Assembly (NCBI GenBank): GCA_039805905.1
Contig: JBDIVM010000006.1
Coordinates: 1 to 64,000, forward strand
Direction: 5' to 3'
DNA: 64,000 bases
Source of the DNA: Thermohalobaculum sp039805905
GTDB lineage: Bacteria; Pseudomonadota; Alphaproteobacteria; Rhodobacterales; Rhodobacteraceae
Part shown: positions 54,028 through 63,280 of the stretch, piece after piece
How the letters are laid out: each line of letters starts with the position of its first letter
Position numbering within the stretch: position 1 is the first letter of the stretch
Notes under the pieces: generated by a model
Told to the model about the DNA's origin: nothing
The model's database searches: none
The model's input: only the letters and a program-made list of their open reading frames with translations
Position numbers and translations under genes: made by a program

Positions 54028-54324
54028 CTATAGGTCGATCAGGCGCCGCCCATCGGCGAAGACGCGCGACCATTCGAGGATCCGGACCGAGCGCCTGAGC
54101 CCGGTTGGCCAGAACGGGTCTGCCGCGACAAGACGCACCGCGCTCGCCCGGTCCGCGACATCGACGATCCAGAGGCCGCCGGCCGCGGCGCTCCCGTCCC
54201 GCAGCGGCCCTGCGGCCAGAACCTCGCCGGCATGGGCCTCGAGAAAGGCCAGATGGTCTGCCATGTGGCGCTGGCGCATCGGCGCCTTGTCTTCATTGTC
54301 CTCGAAAAGGATCGCGAACGGCAT
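54028..54324 (-). CDS. YciI family protein
   Basis: 98 residues with GGGAGG upstream of ATG 54324. The YciI fold shows MPFAILFEDNEDKAPMRQRHMADHLAFLEAHAGEVLAAGPL, with the conserved His of HLAFL and the Asp of WIVDVADRASAVRLVAADPF. Relatives resemble muconolactone isomerase and act as small isomerases or dehydrochlorinase-like enzymes; most have unknown function. It ends 95 bases before hemF on the same strand. Confidence 0.9.
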   Translation of the reverse strand: MPFAILFEDNEDKAPMRQRHMADHLAFLEAHAGEVLAAGPLRDGSAAAGGLWIVDVADRASAVRLVAADPFWPTGLRRSVRILEWSRVFADGRRLIDL

Positions 54325-54408
54325 CCGTGCCTCCCATTCTGCCCGGCGTTAGGCTAGCCTGCGATTCCGCCGCCGGATTCGGCGATTTCGCAGATATGGA
54401 CGGCGAGA

Positions 54409-55260
54409 ATGCAGGATGCGGATTTCGACGACCTGCGCCTGTTCCTGGCGCTGGCCAGGGCGGGCAGCTTCGCCGGGGCGGCGGAACGGCTGCGGCTGGA
54501 CCCGACGACGGTTTCGCGCCGGCTGCGCCGGGCCGAGCGGCGGATCGGGGCCGCGTTGTTCCACCGCGGACGCGGCGCGCTGTCGCCGACCGAGCCTGGC
54601 GCGGCGCTGCTGCCGGCGGCCGAGGCGGCCGAGCGCGCGGCGGAACGGGCCTTCGCCACGGTGACCACGCGGCAGACGCGCGTCGAGGGCAGGGTTCGCG
54701 TGACCTCGGTGCCGATCGTGGTCAACCGCTTGCTGGCCCCCGCGGCGCCGGCGATCCTCGCGCGCCATCCGGGCCTGATCCTCGAGCTGATCCCGGACCG
54801 CCGGGACTACTCGCTGACCCGGCGGGAAGCGGACATCGCGCTGCGGCTGGCGCGACCGGCGCGCGAGGCGACCGCACGGTGCCGGCGGGTCGGGACGCTG
54901 CACTACGGAGTGTTCGGCGGGCTTGACGCCCCGTGGGCCGGCTACATCGGCGAGATGGACGACCTGCCCCAGGCGCGCTGGACCGGCGCCCAGCCGGGAG
55001 GCGACGCGCGGGTCCGGGTCGCGGATGCCGAGACCCTGATCGCCCTCGCCCGGCGGGGCGCGGTCCGCGCCGCCGTGCCGATCGGCCTGGCGCCCCCGGA
55101 CCTGGACCGGTGCCCCGGCACGCCCCCCGCCCGGGAACTGTGGCTGATCGCGCATCCGGACACCGCCGATCTTCCTCGGAACCGGGTTGTCGCGGACTGG
55201 ATCGCCGAGCTCTGCGGCGGGCTTGGCGGCCGGCCCGGCGGCCCGGTGGAGGCCGGCTGA
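54409..55260 (+). CDS. LysR family transcriptional regulator
   Basis: 283 residues. The N-terminal helix-turn-helix is visible as FDDLRLFLALARAGSFAGAAERLRLDPTTVSRRLRRAERRIGAALFHR. The effector-binding domain follows from about residue 85 (RVRVTSVPIVVNRLLAPAAPAILARHPGLILELI). It is divergent from yciI with an 84-base gap, which makes yciI or hemF a possible target. Its C-terminus is somewhat short for the family. The effector is unknown. The 192 bases after it, up to the ABC genes, hold no recognisable feature. Confidence 0.9.
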   Translation: MQDADFDDLRLFLALARAGSFAGAAERLRLDPTTVSRRLRRAERRIGAALFHRGRGALSPTEPGAALLPAAEAAERAAERAFATVTTRQTRVEGRVRVTSVPIVVNRLLAPAAPAILARHPGLILELIPDRRDYSLTRREADIALRLARPAREATARCRRVGTLHYGVFGGLDAPWAGYIGEMDDLPQARWTGAQPGGDARVRVADAETLIALARRGAVRAAVPIGLAPPDLDRCPGTPPARELWLIAHPDTADLPRNRVVADWIAELCGGLGGRPGGPVEAG

Positions 55261-55452
55261 GGGAATTGCGCCTCGACCGGCGCCTCCGTTCGCGCTACAT
55301 CCGGCGTCGCGGAGCCGGGAGGACGCGATGCCGCCGCCCGATCGTGCCGGCACCGTCCCGCGATGACCGGTGCGCCATGAGCGACAGACGCCGCGCGGCC
55401 CGCCCGACGTCCGGCCCTCCCGACGCACACGCCGCTACAACCCCAAGGCCCC

Positions 55453-57309
55453 ATGTTCCGATACTTCGAAAACCTTATCGACCCCTACCAGCAATATGAC
55501 GACCGAGACGAGTTCCCGGACCGGCTGATCCCGTTCTATCTGCGCTTCCTCGGCCCGGCGAGATGGGTGCTCGGCTGGACCATGGTCCTCGGCTTCCTGT
55601 TCGCCGTCTCCGAGGCCCTGATGCTGCGCTTCGCCGGACAGCTCGTGGACATCCTTGCGGCGGCGACCCCGGAGACGCTCTGGTCCGAGCACAAGGGGCC
55701 GCTGCTCCTGATGATCGGCATCGTGCTCGTCTTCCGCCCCCTCGTGCGCATCGCCGAGTCGCTGGTCTCGTCCCAGGGTTTCTACGCGCCGATGGGGGCG
55801 CTGATCCGCTGGCGCACGCACCGCAAGATGCTGCGCCAGAGCTTGGGATTCTTCGCCGACGACTTCGCCGGGCGGATCGCCAACAAGCAGATCCAGCTTG
55901 CCCCCGCGCTCAACGACTCGGTGCACCAGATGGCGCAGGAGATGTGGTATGCGCTGGTCTATCTGCTTGGGGCGGCGGCGGTGCTGGCCGAGACCGACGG
56001 GCGCCTCGTCCTGCCGCTGGTCCTCTGGTTCGCGGGGTTCGTCGCCATCGCCATCGGCTTCGTCCCCGTGATCACCCGGCGCAGCCGCGACGTGGCCGCG
56101 GCGCGCTCGGTGCTGGCGGGCCGCATCGTCGACAGCTACACCAACATCCAGACGGTGAAGCTCTTCGCCCATGCCGAGCGCGAGGAGGCCTATGCCCGTG
56201 AGGCGCTGGAGGATTTCCGCTGGACCTTCGCGGCCCAGACGCGGCTCTACACCTGGCTGACCGTCGCGCTGTCCGGCCTCTCGGTGCTGCTGGTCGGCGG
56301 CGTCGTCGGCTATGCGGTCTGGCTATGGAGCGCCGGGGCCATCACCGTCGGTGCCGTTGCCACGGCCGCGGCGCTGGTGACGCGGCTCAACGGCATGGTC
56401 GACTGGATCATGTGGTCGCTGACCACCCTCTTCCAGAACATCGGCACGGTGCAGGAGGGGATGGAGACCATGTCCCAGCCGCTCCGGCTGAAGGACCGGC
56501 CGGAAGCCCGGCCGCTGACGCTGACGAAGGGCGAGGTGCGCTTCGAGCATGTCACCCACCGCTACGGCCGGGGCGGAGGCGGGGGCGTGGTCGGCATCGA
56601 CCTGACCATCCGCGGCAGCGAGCGGGTCGGGCTGGTCGGGCCCTCGGGCGCCGGCAAGTCGACGCTGGTGAACCTCGCGCTGCGCTTCTTCGATCCGGAC
56701 GAGGGACGGGTGCTGATCGACGGCCAGGATCTCGCCGCCTGCGAGCAGGAGAGCGTGCGTGCCCGGATCGCGATGGTCACGCAGGACACGTCGCTCCTGC
56801 ACCGCTCGATCCGCGACAACATCCTCTACGGGCGGCCGGAGGCCACCGAGGAGGAGGTCCGGGAGGCCGCGTGCAAGGTCCGGGCCGACGAGTTCATCCC
56901 GGGTCTTGCCGACCAGCTTGGCCGGCGCGGGCTCGACGCCCATGTGGGCGAGCGGGGCGTCCGGCTTTCCGGCGGCCAGCGCCAGCGGATCGCGCTGGCG
57001 CGGGCGATCCTGAAGAACTCGCCGATCCTGATCCTCGACGAGGCGACCTCGGCGCTCGATTCCGAGATCGAGGCGGCGATCCAGGATTCGCTCGAGGTGC
57101 TGATGCGGGGCAAGACGGTGATCGCCATCGCCCACCGGCTGAGCACGATCCAGCGCATGGACCGGATCGTGGTGCTCGACCAGGGCCGGATCGTCGAGCA
57201 GGGCAGCCATGCGGCGCTGCTGGAGGCCGGCGGTCTCTATGCGCGGCTCTGGGCGCGCCAGTCGGGCGGGTTCATCGCCGCTGACGTCGAGGCGGCGGCA
57301 GCGGAATGA
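55453..57309 (+). CDS. ABC transporter, fused membrane and ATPase domains (exporter half 1)
   Basis: 618 residues. The six-helix ABC membrane domain spans about 35-330 and the nucleotide-binding domain about 345-600: Walker A GPSGAGKST, signature LSGGQ, Walker B ILILDEATSALD and the switch His in IAIAHRLSTIQ. The N-terminal MFRYFENLIDPYQQYDD motif resembles heavy-metal or lipid exporter-like members of Rhodobacterales. Its stop overlaps the next ABC gene as ATGA, so the two halves probably form a heterodimer. The direction is export by the fold type. Substrate unknown. Confidence 0.92.
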   Translation: MFRYFENLIDPYQQYDDRDEFPDRLIPFYLRFLGPARWVLGWTMVLGFLFAVSEALMLRFAGQLVDILAAATPETLWSEHKGPLLLMIGIVLVFRPLVRIAESLVSSQGFYAPMGALIRWRTHRKMLRQSLGFFADDFAGRIANKQIQLAPALNDSVHQMAQEMWYALVYLLGAAAVLAETDGRLVLPLVLWFAGFVAIAIGFVPVITRRSRDVAAARSVLAGRIVDSYTNIQTVKLFAHAEREEAYAREALEDFRWTFAAQTRLYTWLTVALSGLSVLLVGGVVGYAVWLWSAGAITVGAVATAAALVTRLNGMVDWIMWSLTTLFQNIGTVQEGMETMSQPLRLKDRPEARPLTLTKGEVRFEHVTHRYGRGGGGGVVGIDLTIRGSERVGLVGPSGAGKSTLVNLALRFFDPDEGRVLIDGQDLAACEQESVRARIAMVTQDTSLLHRSIRDNILYGRPEATEEEVREAACKVRADEFIPGLADQLGRRGLDAHVGERGVRLSGGQRQRIALARAILKNSPILILDEATSALDSEIEAAIQDSLEVLMRGKTVIAIAHRLSTIQRMDRIVVLDQGRIVEQGSHAALLEAGGLYARLWARQSGGFIAADVEAAAAE

Positions 57310-59138
57310 AGCGCCTCGAGACCCTCTACGACCCCTTCGCCCCGGCGGGCGGACCGCCGCCGCGGACCAACTGGGCCTATGGCCGCTGGGCGCTCCGGGG
57401 GGCGGGGCCCGCGATCTGGCTCCTGGCCGTCCTCTCGGTTCTCGCGGGAGCCGCCGAGGTGCTTGGCGCCCTCTTCGTCGGCTGGGTAGTCGATCTCGCG
57501 GCAGCCGCCCCGGCAGACGGGTTCTTTGCCGACAATGCCCTGCTCCTCGGCGGCATTGCCGTCTTCTTCCTCATCCTCCGGCCCCTGCTCTTCAGCCTCA
57601 ACAGCGCGATGACGAGCCGCTCGCTGATGCCCGGCCTCTATCCGATGGGCGTGCTGCGCATCCACCACCATCTGCTGGGCCAGTCGCTCCGCTTCTTCGA
57701 GGACGACTTCGCCGGGCGGCTGAGCCAGAAGGAGATCCAGTCCACCTACGCCCTGGTCGACATCGTGCAGGAGACGCTGAACGCGGTCGTCTTCGGGATC
57801 GCCTCGGTCGTCGCCGCCTTCGTGCTGCTGCAGGGGGCGGACTGGCGGCTGGGCCTCGTGCTGCTGCTCTGGTTCGCCGTGTATCTCGGGCTGGTGACCC
57901 ATTACCTGCCGCGCATCCGCGACCGCGCCCGGAACCGGGCCGACGCCAAGTCCGTGGTCGCCGGGCAGTTCGTCGACAGCCTCGGCCACATGGCGACGGT
58001 CAAGCTCTATGCCCATGCGGCACGCGAGGAGGCGGCGGCGGCCCGGGCACTGCGCCATTACCGCGAGACGGCACTGGAGTTCGGACGGATCACATGGCTG
58101 TTCCGCACCTGGCTCGGGCTTCTCTCCGGCCTGCTCCCCGTCGCGCTCGTCGCCACGGCGCTCTGGCTCTGGCAGGAAGGACACGCGACGCCCGGCCTGA
58201 TCGCCGCGTCCGGGCTCATCGCCACGCGGCTCGCGCAGATGTCAGGCTGGATCAGCTTCACGGCGATGGGCATCTTCGCCAATATCGGCGTGCTCGAGGA
58301 CGGGGTGCGCACGCTCACGCGCCCGCACGCGATCACCGACGCGCCCGGCGCCGCCGAGCCCCGGCCGGTGCGGGGCGAGATCCGGTTCGAGGACGTCAGC
58401 TTCCGCTACGGCCGCGAGAAGGGCGGGCTCGACCGCTTCTCGCTCACCGTCCGGCCCGGCGAGAAGGTGGCGCTCGTCGGCCGCTCGGGCGCCGGCAAGT
58501 CGACCGCCGTCGCGCTGCTGCTGCGGCTGCACGATGTCGAGGAGGGTCGGATCACGCTTGACGGCGCCGACATCCGCGGGCTGACCCAGGACGGGCTGCG
58601 GCGCCAGATCGCGACCGTCACCCAGGAGGCGGCGATCTTCAACCGCTCCGCCCTCGACAATATCCTCTACGGCCGGCCCGATGCGGGCCGCGACGCCGCC
58701 ATCGAGGCGGCGCGCGAGGCGGAAGCGCATGACTTCATCGCCGACCTCGCGGATCTGCGCGGCCGCACCGGCTACGAGGCGCGCCTCGGCGAGCGCGGGG
58801 TCAAGCTCTCCGGCGGACAGCGCCAGCGCATCGCACTGGCGCGCGCGATCCTGAAGGACGCGCCCGTGCTGGTGCTGGATGAGGCGACGGCGGCGCTCGA
58901 TTCGGAGACCGAGGCGGCGGTGCAGGGCACCCTCGGCCGGCTGATGGAGGGAAAGACCGTCATCGCCATCGCCCACCGCCTCTCGACGATCCAGCGCATG
59001 GACCGCATCGTGGTCATGGACGAAGGCCGCATCGTCGAGCAGGGCAGCCATGCCGACCTGCTGGCCCGCGGTGGCCGCTATGCAGGGTTCTGGGCCCGGC
59101 AATCGGGCGGGTTCCTGGTCGCGGAGGCCGCTGAATGA
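57306..59138 (+). CDS. ABC transporter, fused membrane and ATPase domains (exporter half 2)
   Basis: 610 residues, ATGA-coupled on both sides. N-terminal MKRLETLYDPFAP parallels the start of its partner. The membrane domain covers about 30-330. The ATPase domain has Walker A GRSGAGKST, signature LSGGQ, Walker B VLVLDEATAALD and the His of IAIAHRLSTIQ. Both partners have all ATPase motifs, so neither site looks degenerate. It is followed by ATGA overlap with a PmtA-like methyltransferase, which suggests lipids or methylated lipids as the cargo; this is inference. Confidence 0.92.
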   Translation: MKRLETLYDPFAPAGGPPPRTNWAYGRWALRGAGPAIWLLAVLSVLAGAAEVLGALFVGWVVDLAAAAPADGFFADNALLLGGIAVFFLILRPLLFSLNSAMTSRSLMPGLYPMGVLRIHHHLLGQSLRFFEDDFAGRLSQKEIQSTYALVDIVQETLNAVVFGIASVVAAFVLLQGADWRLGLVLLLWFAVYLGLVTHYLPRIRDRARNRADAKSVVAGQFVDSLGHMATVKLYAHAAREEAAAARALRHYRETALEFGRITWLFRTWLGLLSGLLPVALVATALWLWQEGHATPGLIAASGLIATRLAQMSGWISFTAMGIFANIGVLEDGVRTLTRPHAITDAPGAAEPRPVRGEIRFEDVSFRYGREKGGLDRFSLTVRPGEKVALVGRSGAGKSTAVALLLRLHDVEEGRITLDGADIRGLTQDGLRRQIATVTQEAAIFNRSALDNILYGRPDAGRDAAIEAAREAEAHDFIADLADLRGRTGYEARLGERGVKLSGGQRQRIALARAILKDAPVLVLDEATAALDSETEAAVQGTLGRLMEGKTVIAIAHRLSTIQRMDRIVVMDEGRIVEQGSHADLLARGGRYAGFWARQSGGFLVAEAAE

Positions 59139-59752
59139 CCGTGCCGGACGGCAGGGACACCCGGGCGCCGAGGCGCGTTCGCGGATGGCACCCGGGCCGT
59201 TCCGGGCTCGGGCTCTTCCTTGGCCAGGCGCTGAAGCGGCCCGGCCGGACGGGTGCCGTGGCGCCGTCCTCGCCCGCCCTCGCCCGGGCGATGACCGAGG
59301 GCCTCACGCCCGCCGACGCGCCGGTGATCGAGCTCGGCGGCGGTACCGGCCGGATCACCGACGCGATCCTCGCCCGCGGCATAGCGCCCGGCGATCTGAC
59401 CGTGATCGAGTCGAACCGGGTGTTCTGCGAGCTGCTGCGCGTGCGCTTCCCCGGGGTCGCGGTGCGGCAGCTCGACGCCCGCCACCTCGACGTGCTGCCG
59501 GCCGCGGGCGCCGGCGCGGTGATCAGCGGCCTGCCGATGCTGTCGATTCCGGCTGCGGCCCAGCACGAGATCCTTGCGGGCGCCTTCCGCCTGCTGCGGC
59601 CGGGTGGCGTCTTCGTGCAGTTCACCTATGGCTGGCGCGCCTCGGTTGCCCGCGAGGTGCGCGAGGCGCTGGGCCTGCGCTGGACGGTCTCGCGCCGGAT
59701 CTGGGCCAACATGCCCCCGGCGCGCGTCTACCGGTTCACGCGCGAAGGCTGA
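59135..59752 (+). CDS. pmtA: Phospholipid N-methyltransferase-like SAM enzyme
   Basis: 205 residues, coupled by ATGA to the ABC exporter. SAM motif I is VIELGGGTGRITDAIL (about 64-79), followed by LTVIESNRVFCELLRVRFP and the post-motif region ISGLPMLSIPAA. Size and motifs match the small soluble PmtA class that makes phosphatidylcholine from phosphatidylethanolamine in Rhodobacter-type bacteria. rRNA adenine-type methyltransferases share motif I, but this sequence lacks their NxPF element. Its stop lies 25 bases inside the converging trmL gene. The symbol rests on family resemblance only. Confidence 0.7.
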   Translation: MTVPDGRDTRAPRRVRGWHPGRSGLGLFLGQALKRPGRTGAVAPSSPALARAMTEGLTPADAPVIELGGGTGRITDAILARGIAPGDLTVIESNRVFCELLRVRFPGVAVRQLDARHLDVLPAAGAGAVISGLPMLSIPAAAQHEILAGAFRLLRPGGVFVQFTYGWRASVAREVREALGLRWTVSRRIWANMPPARVYRFTREG

Positions 59753-60252
59753 GAGGGCGCGGCCAGCTGCCGCGCGGCCTCGGCCGCCGCGATGGCGGCC
59801 GCCATGGCCAGGTTCAGCGACCGCACCCCCGGCACCAGCGGGATCGCCACGCTTGCGTCTGCCGCATCGCGCACCGTGTCCGGCAGGCCGGACCCCTCGG
59901 GGCCGAGCAGGATGGTATCGCCCGGCCGGAACACGAGGTCCCAGAGCCGCACCGCCCCCCTGGTGCTCATGGCGACGAGCCGGCCGGCCGGCCGGCCGGC
60001 CAGGAAATCTGCCCACGAATCATGCCGGTGGAGCTCGGCCAGCGCGGCGTAGTCCATCGCGCTCCGCCGCCAGGCCCGGGGGCCGAAGGGGAATCCGCAG
60101 GGCTCGATGACGTGCACCGGCATGCCGAAACAGGCGCCGAGCCTGAGGATCGCCCCGACATTGAGCGGAATCTCCGGCTGATAGAGCGCGAGGTGCGTTC
60201 CCGCATGATCGGGCTTGCTTATCGGCCTCCGGTTTTGCAAAAAGCCCTCCAA
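59728..60252 (-). CDS. trmL: tRNA (cytidine(34)-2'-O)-methyltransferase
   Basis: 174 residues; a SPOUT enzyme methylating the wobble position of tRNA-Leu. HLALYQPEIPLNVGAILRLGACFG near residue 20 and the trefoil-knot motifs LLGPEGSGLP and IPLVPGVRSLNLAMAAAIAAAEA are typical. Family proteins usually begin at about LALYQP, so the first ~19 residues may be untranslated. No good ribosome site is seen. It converges on the PmtA-like gene with a 25-base overlap and is divergent from petA. Confidence 0.92.
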   Translation of the reverse strand: MEGFLQNRRPISKPDHAGTHLALYQPEIPLNVGAILRLGACFGMPVHVIEPCGFPFGPRAWRRSAMDYAALAELHRHDSWADFLAGRPAGRLVAMSTRGAVRLWDLVFRPGDTILLGPEGSGLPDTVRDAADASVAIPLVPGVRSLNLAMAAAIAAAEAARQLAAPSQPSRVNR

Positions 60253-60403
60253 CTGCTCGGGATGTGCGGCGCGTTGTCCGCTGGACCATGGTGATCGCCA
60301 TGGCTAGGCAGGGGCGCATCGTAGCGGGACGGGGACGCCACGAAAAGATTCCGCGCATGCAAGATCATGCCCCGCAGGGGGCCGAGAAAGGGGAGAGACG
60401 GAC

Positions 60404-60967
60404 GTGTCTCAGGCAGACAGCCACGGGGGCGATTCCCGGCGGGAGTTCCTCTACATTGCCACCGGCACGGCCGGTGCTGTAGCGGTGGGGGCCGCAGTCT
60501 GGCCGCTGATCGACCAGATGAACCCGTCGGCAGACGTGCTCGCGCTCGCCTCGATCGAGGTCGATGTGAGCGGCGTCGAGGCCGGGACGCAGATCAGCGT
60601 CAAGTGGCGAGGCAAGCCGGTCTTCATCCGCCGCCGCACGGCCGAGGAGATCGAGGAGGCGCGCGCGGTGCCGCTGGAAGACCTGAAGGACCGGAGGGCC
60701 GAGAACGTCAACAGGCCCGGCGCCAACGCCTCGGACCAGAACCGCGCGCTCGACGAGAATGGCGAGTGGCTGGTGATGATCGGGGTCTGCACCCATCTCG
60801 GCTGCGTGCCGCTCGGCAACGGCGCCGGCGAGTTCGGCGGTTGGTTCTGCCCCTGCCACGGCTCGCACTACGACACCTCCGGCCGGATCCGGAAGGGGCC
60901 GGCGCCGGAGAACCTGGCGATCCCGCAGGCGGCGTTCGTCTCCGACACCGTGATCAGGCTGGGCTGA
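60404..60967 (+). CDS. petA: Ubiquinol-cytochrome c reductase iron-sulfur (Rieske) subunit
   Basis: 187 residues starting at a GTG, with AAGGGGAGAGACGG upstream. The twin-arginine signal-anchor SRREFLYIAT is followed by one membrane helix. The 2Fe-2S site is CTHLGC (Cys129, His131) and CPCHGSHYD (Cys149, His152), with disulfide cysteines at 134 and 151. A stretch of about 25 residues (EEIEEARAVPLEDL to RPGANASDQNRAL) is typical of alphaproteobacterial bc1. First gene of petABC, also called fbcFBC in Rhodobacter. Confidence 0.98.
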   Translation: MSQADSHGGDSRREFLYIATGTAGAVAVGAAVWPLIDQMNPSADVLALASIEVDVSGVEAGTQISVKWRGKPVFIRRRTAEEIEEARAVPLEDLKDRRAENVNRPGANASDQNRALDENGEWLVMIGVCTHLGCVPLGNGAGEFGGWFCPCHGSHYDTSGRIRKGPAPENLAIPQAAFVSDTVIRLG

Positions 60968-60979
60968 GGGGGAACGACC

Positions 60980-62293
60980 ATGAGCGGCATTCCGCACGAG
61001 CACTACACGCCCGGGACCGGCTTCGAGCGCTGGCTGCACGCCCGCCTGCCGGTCGTCGCGCTGATGTACGACACGCTGATGATCCCGACGCCCAAGAACC
61101 TGAACTGGATGTGGGTCTGGGGCATCGTGCTGACCTTCTGCCTGGTGCTGCAGATCGCGACCGGCATCGTGCTGGTCATGCACTACACCCCGCATGTCGA
61201 CATGGCCTTCGCCTCGATCCAGCACATCGACCGTGACGTGATCGGCGGCGGGCTCTTGCACGACCTGCACGCCAATGGCGGCTCGCTGTTCTTCGTGGCG
61301 GTCTATCTGCACATCTTCCGCGGCCTCTACTACGGCTCCTACAAGGCGCCGCGCGAGATCACCTGGATCATCGGCATCCTGATCTATCTCTGCATGATGG
61401 CGACGGCCTTCATGGGCTACGTGCTGCCCTGGGGGCAGATGTCGTTCTGGGGCGCCACGGTGATCACCAACCTGTTCTCGGCGATCCCCCTGGTGGGCGA
61501 GCCGATCGTGACCTGGCTCTGGGGCGGCTTCTCGGTCGACAACCCGACGCTGCAGCGCTTCTTCTCGCTGCACTACCTGCTGCCCTTCGTGATCGCTGCG
61601 CTGGTCGCCGTGCACATCTGGGCCTTCCACACCACCGGCAACTCGAACCCGACCGGGGTCGAGGTGCGCCGCGACTCGCTCGAGATCGCGAAGAAGGACA
61701 CCCTGCCGTTCTGGCCCTACTACGTGGTGAAGGACCTCTATGCACTCAGCTTCGTGCTGACGGTCTTCGCCGTCTTCGTCTGGTTCATGCCCGACTATCT
61801 CGGCCACCCGGACAACTACACCGAGGCGAACCCGCTGGTGACGCCTGCGCATATCGTGCCGGAGTGGTACTTCCTGCCCTACTACGCGATCCTGCGCGCG
61901 ATCACCGACGATGTCTGGCTGATCCAGATCCTGCCGATCAACGGCAAGCTGGGTGGCGTGCTGGCGATGTTCGGCTCGATCCTGGTGATGGCGCTCGTGC
62001 CGTGGCTCGACACCAGCCGGGTGCGCTCGGGCCGCTACCGCTCGCCGATGTTCCGCTGGTTCTTCTGGCTCTTCGTGCTCAACTTCCTGGTCCTTACCTG
62101 GTGCGGCGGCCAGCCGCCCGAGGAGCCGGTGCCGACCATCTCGCTGATCGGCACCACCTACTGGTTCGCCTACTTCCTGGTGATCCTGCCCTGGCTCGGC
62201 CTGGTCGAGAAACCGGCGCCGCTGCCCGAGACCATCGAGGCCGACTTCGACGCCCACTACCCGCCGAAGTCCGCCGCCACCGCGGCCGAGTGA
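60980..62293 (+). CDS. petB: Cytochrome b subunit of the bc1 complex
   Basis: 437 residues with GAGGGGGAACGACC before the ATG, 12 bases after petA. Eight membrane helices are present. Heme-ligand histidines lie in VAVYLHIFRGLYYG and in ALVAVHIWAFHTTGNSNP, with the conserved PEWYFLPYYAILR (ef loop of the quinol site) near residue 294. It carries the low- and high-potential b hemes and both quinone sites. Normal length for Rhodobacterales. Confidence 0.98.
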   Translation: MSGIPHEHYTPGTGFERWLHARLPVVALMYDTLMIPTPKNLNWMWVWGIVLTFCLVLQIATGIVLVMHYTPHVDMAFASIQHIDRDVIGGGLLHDLHANGGSLFFVAVYLHIFRGLYYGSYKAPREITWIIGILIYLCMMATAFMGYVLPWGQMSFWGATVITNLFSAIPLVGEPIVTWLWGGFSVDNPTLQRFFSLHYLLPFVIAALVAVHIWAFHTTGNSNPTGVEVRRDSLEIAKKDTLPFWPYYVVKDLYALSFVLTVFAVFVWFMPDYLGHPDNYTEANPLVTPAHIVPEWYFLPYYAILRAITDDVWLIQILPINGKLGGVLAMFGSILVMALVPWLDTSRVRSGRYRSPMFRWFFWLFVLNFLVLTWCGGQPPEEPVPTISLIGTTYWFAYFLVILPWLGLVEKPAPLPETIEADFDAHYPPKSAATAAE

Positions 62294-62318
62294 GCCCTGA
62301 GAGGCGAGGAGACAGAAG

Positions 62319-63143
62319 ATGATCACGACGCGCATCATCCCCGCCCTCCTGGCGGCGGCAATGGCGGTCCCGGGCGCGGCGCTCGCCGCGGGCGGCGAAT
62401 CCCACATCGAGGACGTCGCCTTCAGCTACGAGGGCCCGTTCGGCACCTTCGACCGGCTCCAGCTGCAGCGCGGCTTCCAGGTATTCCACGAGGTCTGCGC
62501 CGCCTGCCACGGACTGAAATACGTCTCGTTCCGGTCGCTGGGCTCGGAATCGGGCCCGGCCTTCCCGGAGGATCAGGTGAAGGCGATCGCCGCCCTCTAC
62601 GAGGTGGCGGACGAGGAGGGCGAGCCGGGCGACACCCGCCCCGGCAAACCGTTCGACCATTTCCCGGCCAATGCCGGCGCCGGCGCACCGGATCTCAGTC
62701 TGATGGCCAAGGCCCGGGCCGGCTTCCATGGCCCGACGGGGCTCGGGCTGAACCAGCTCTTCCGGGGCATGGGCGGGGGCGAGTACATCTTCTCGGTCCT
62801 GACCGGCTATACCGGCGAGGAGATCGAGGAGGCAGGCGCGGTGCTCTACGAGAACCACGCCTTCCCGGGCGGAAAGATATCGATGCCGCCGCCGTTGACC
62901 GATGGTGCCGTCGAGTACCAGATGCATGGCGGCGGCGAGGGCCACGATGCCGGGCACGCCCCCGAGGCGACGGTCGAGCAGATGGCCGAGGACGTCGCCG
63001 CCTTCCTGATGTGGGCCGCCGAGCCGCAGATGGTCGATCGCAAGCAGTCGGGCTTCCGGAACGTGCTGTTCCTGATCCTGCTGACCGTGCTGCTCTACTT
63101 CACCAACAAGGCGCTCTGGGCCCCGGTGAAGCGCAAGACCTGA
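62319..63143 (+). CDS. petC: Cytochrome c1 subunit of the bc1 complex
   Basis: 274 residues with GAGGAGACAG before the ATG. A cleavable Sec signal (MITTRIIPALLAAAMAVPGAALA) is followed by the heme-binding CAACHG (Cys60, Cys63, His64). The axial Met is probably in the KISMPPPL segment. A C-terminal membrane anchor, FRNVLFLILLTVLLYF, ends the protein. The fbcFBC order is complete. The region after the stop (63144-63280) holds only a weak imperfect hairpin in a C-run. Confidence 0.97.
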   Translation: MITTRIIPALLAAAMAVPGAALAAGGESHIEDVAFSYEGPFGTFDRLQLQRGFQVFHEVCAACHGLKYVSFRSLGSESGPAFPEDQVKAIAALYEVADEEGEPGDTRPGKPFDHFPANAGAGAPDLSLMAKARAGFHGPTGLGLNQLFRGMGGGEYIFSVLTGYTGEEIEEAGAVLYENHAFPGGKISMPPPLTDGAVEYQMHGGGEGHDAGHAPEATVEQMAEDVAAFLMWAAEPQMVDRKQSGFRNVLFLILLTVLLYFTNKALWAPVKRKT

Positions 63144-63280
63144 GCGGCGCGCCAGCGACCTGGCACCTGCCCCCCCCACCCGGCGGGCGGGGGTCTGACG
63201 GGCGCGGCCGCCGGCGGATCGCGCTGGCGAGGCGGCGCCGGCTTGCTTAGAAAGGCTGCGCCTGGCCGCGAGAGACCCCG

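Noticed and set aside
63166..63190. Hairpin after petC in a C-run
   Set aside because: The arms CCCCCACCC and GGGCGGGGG have a mismatch and there is no U-tract. Too weak to call a terminator.
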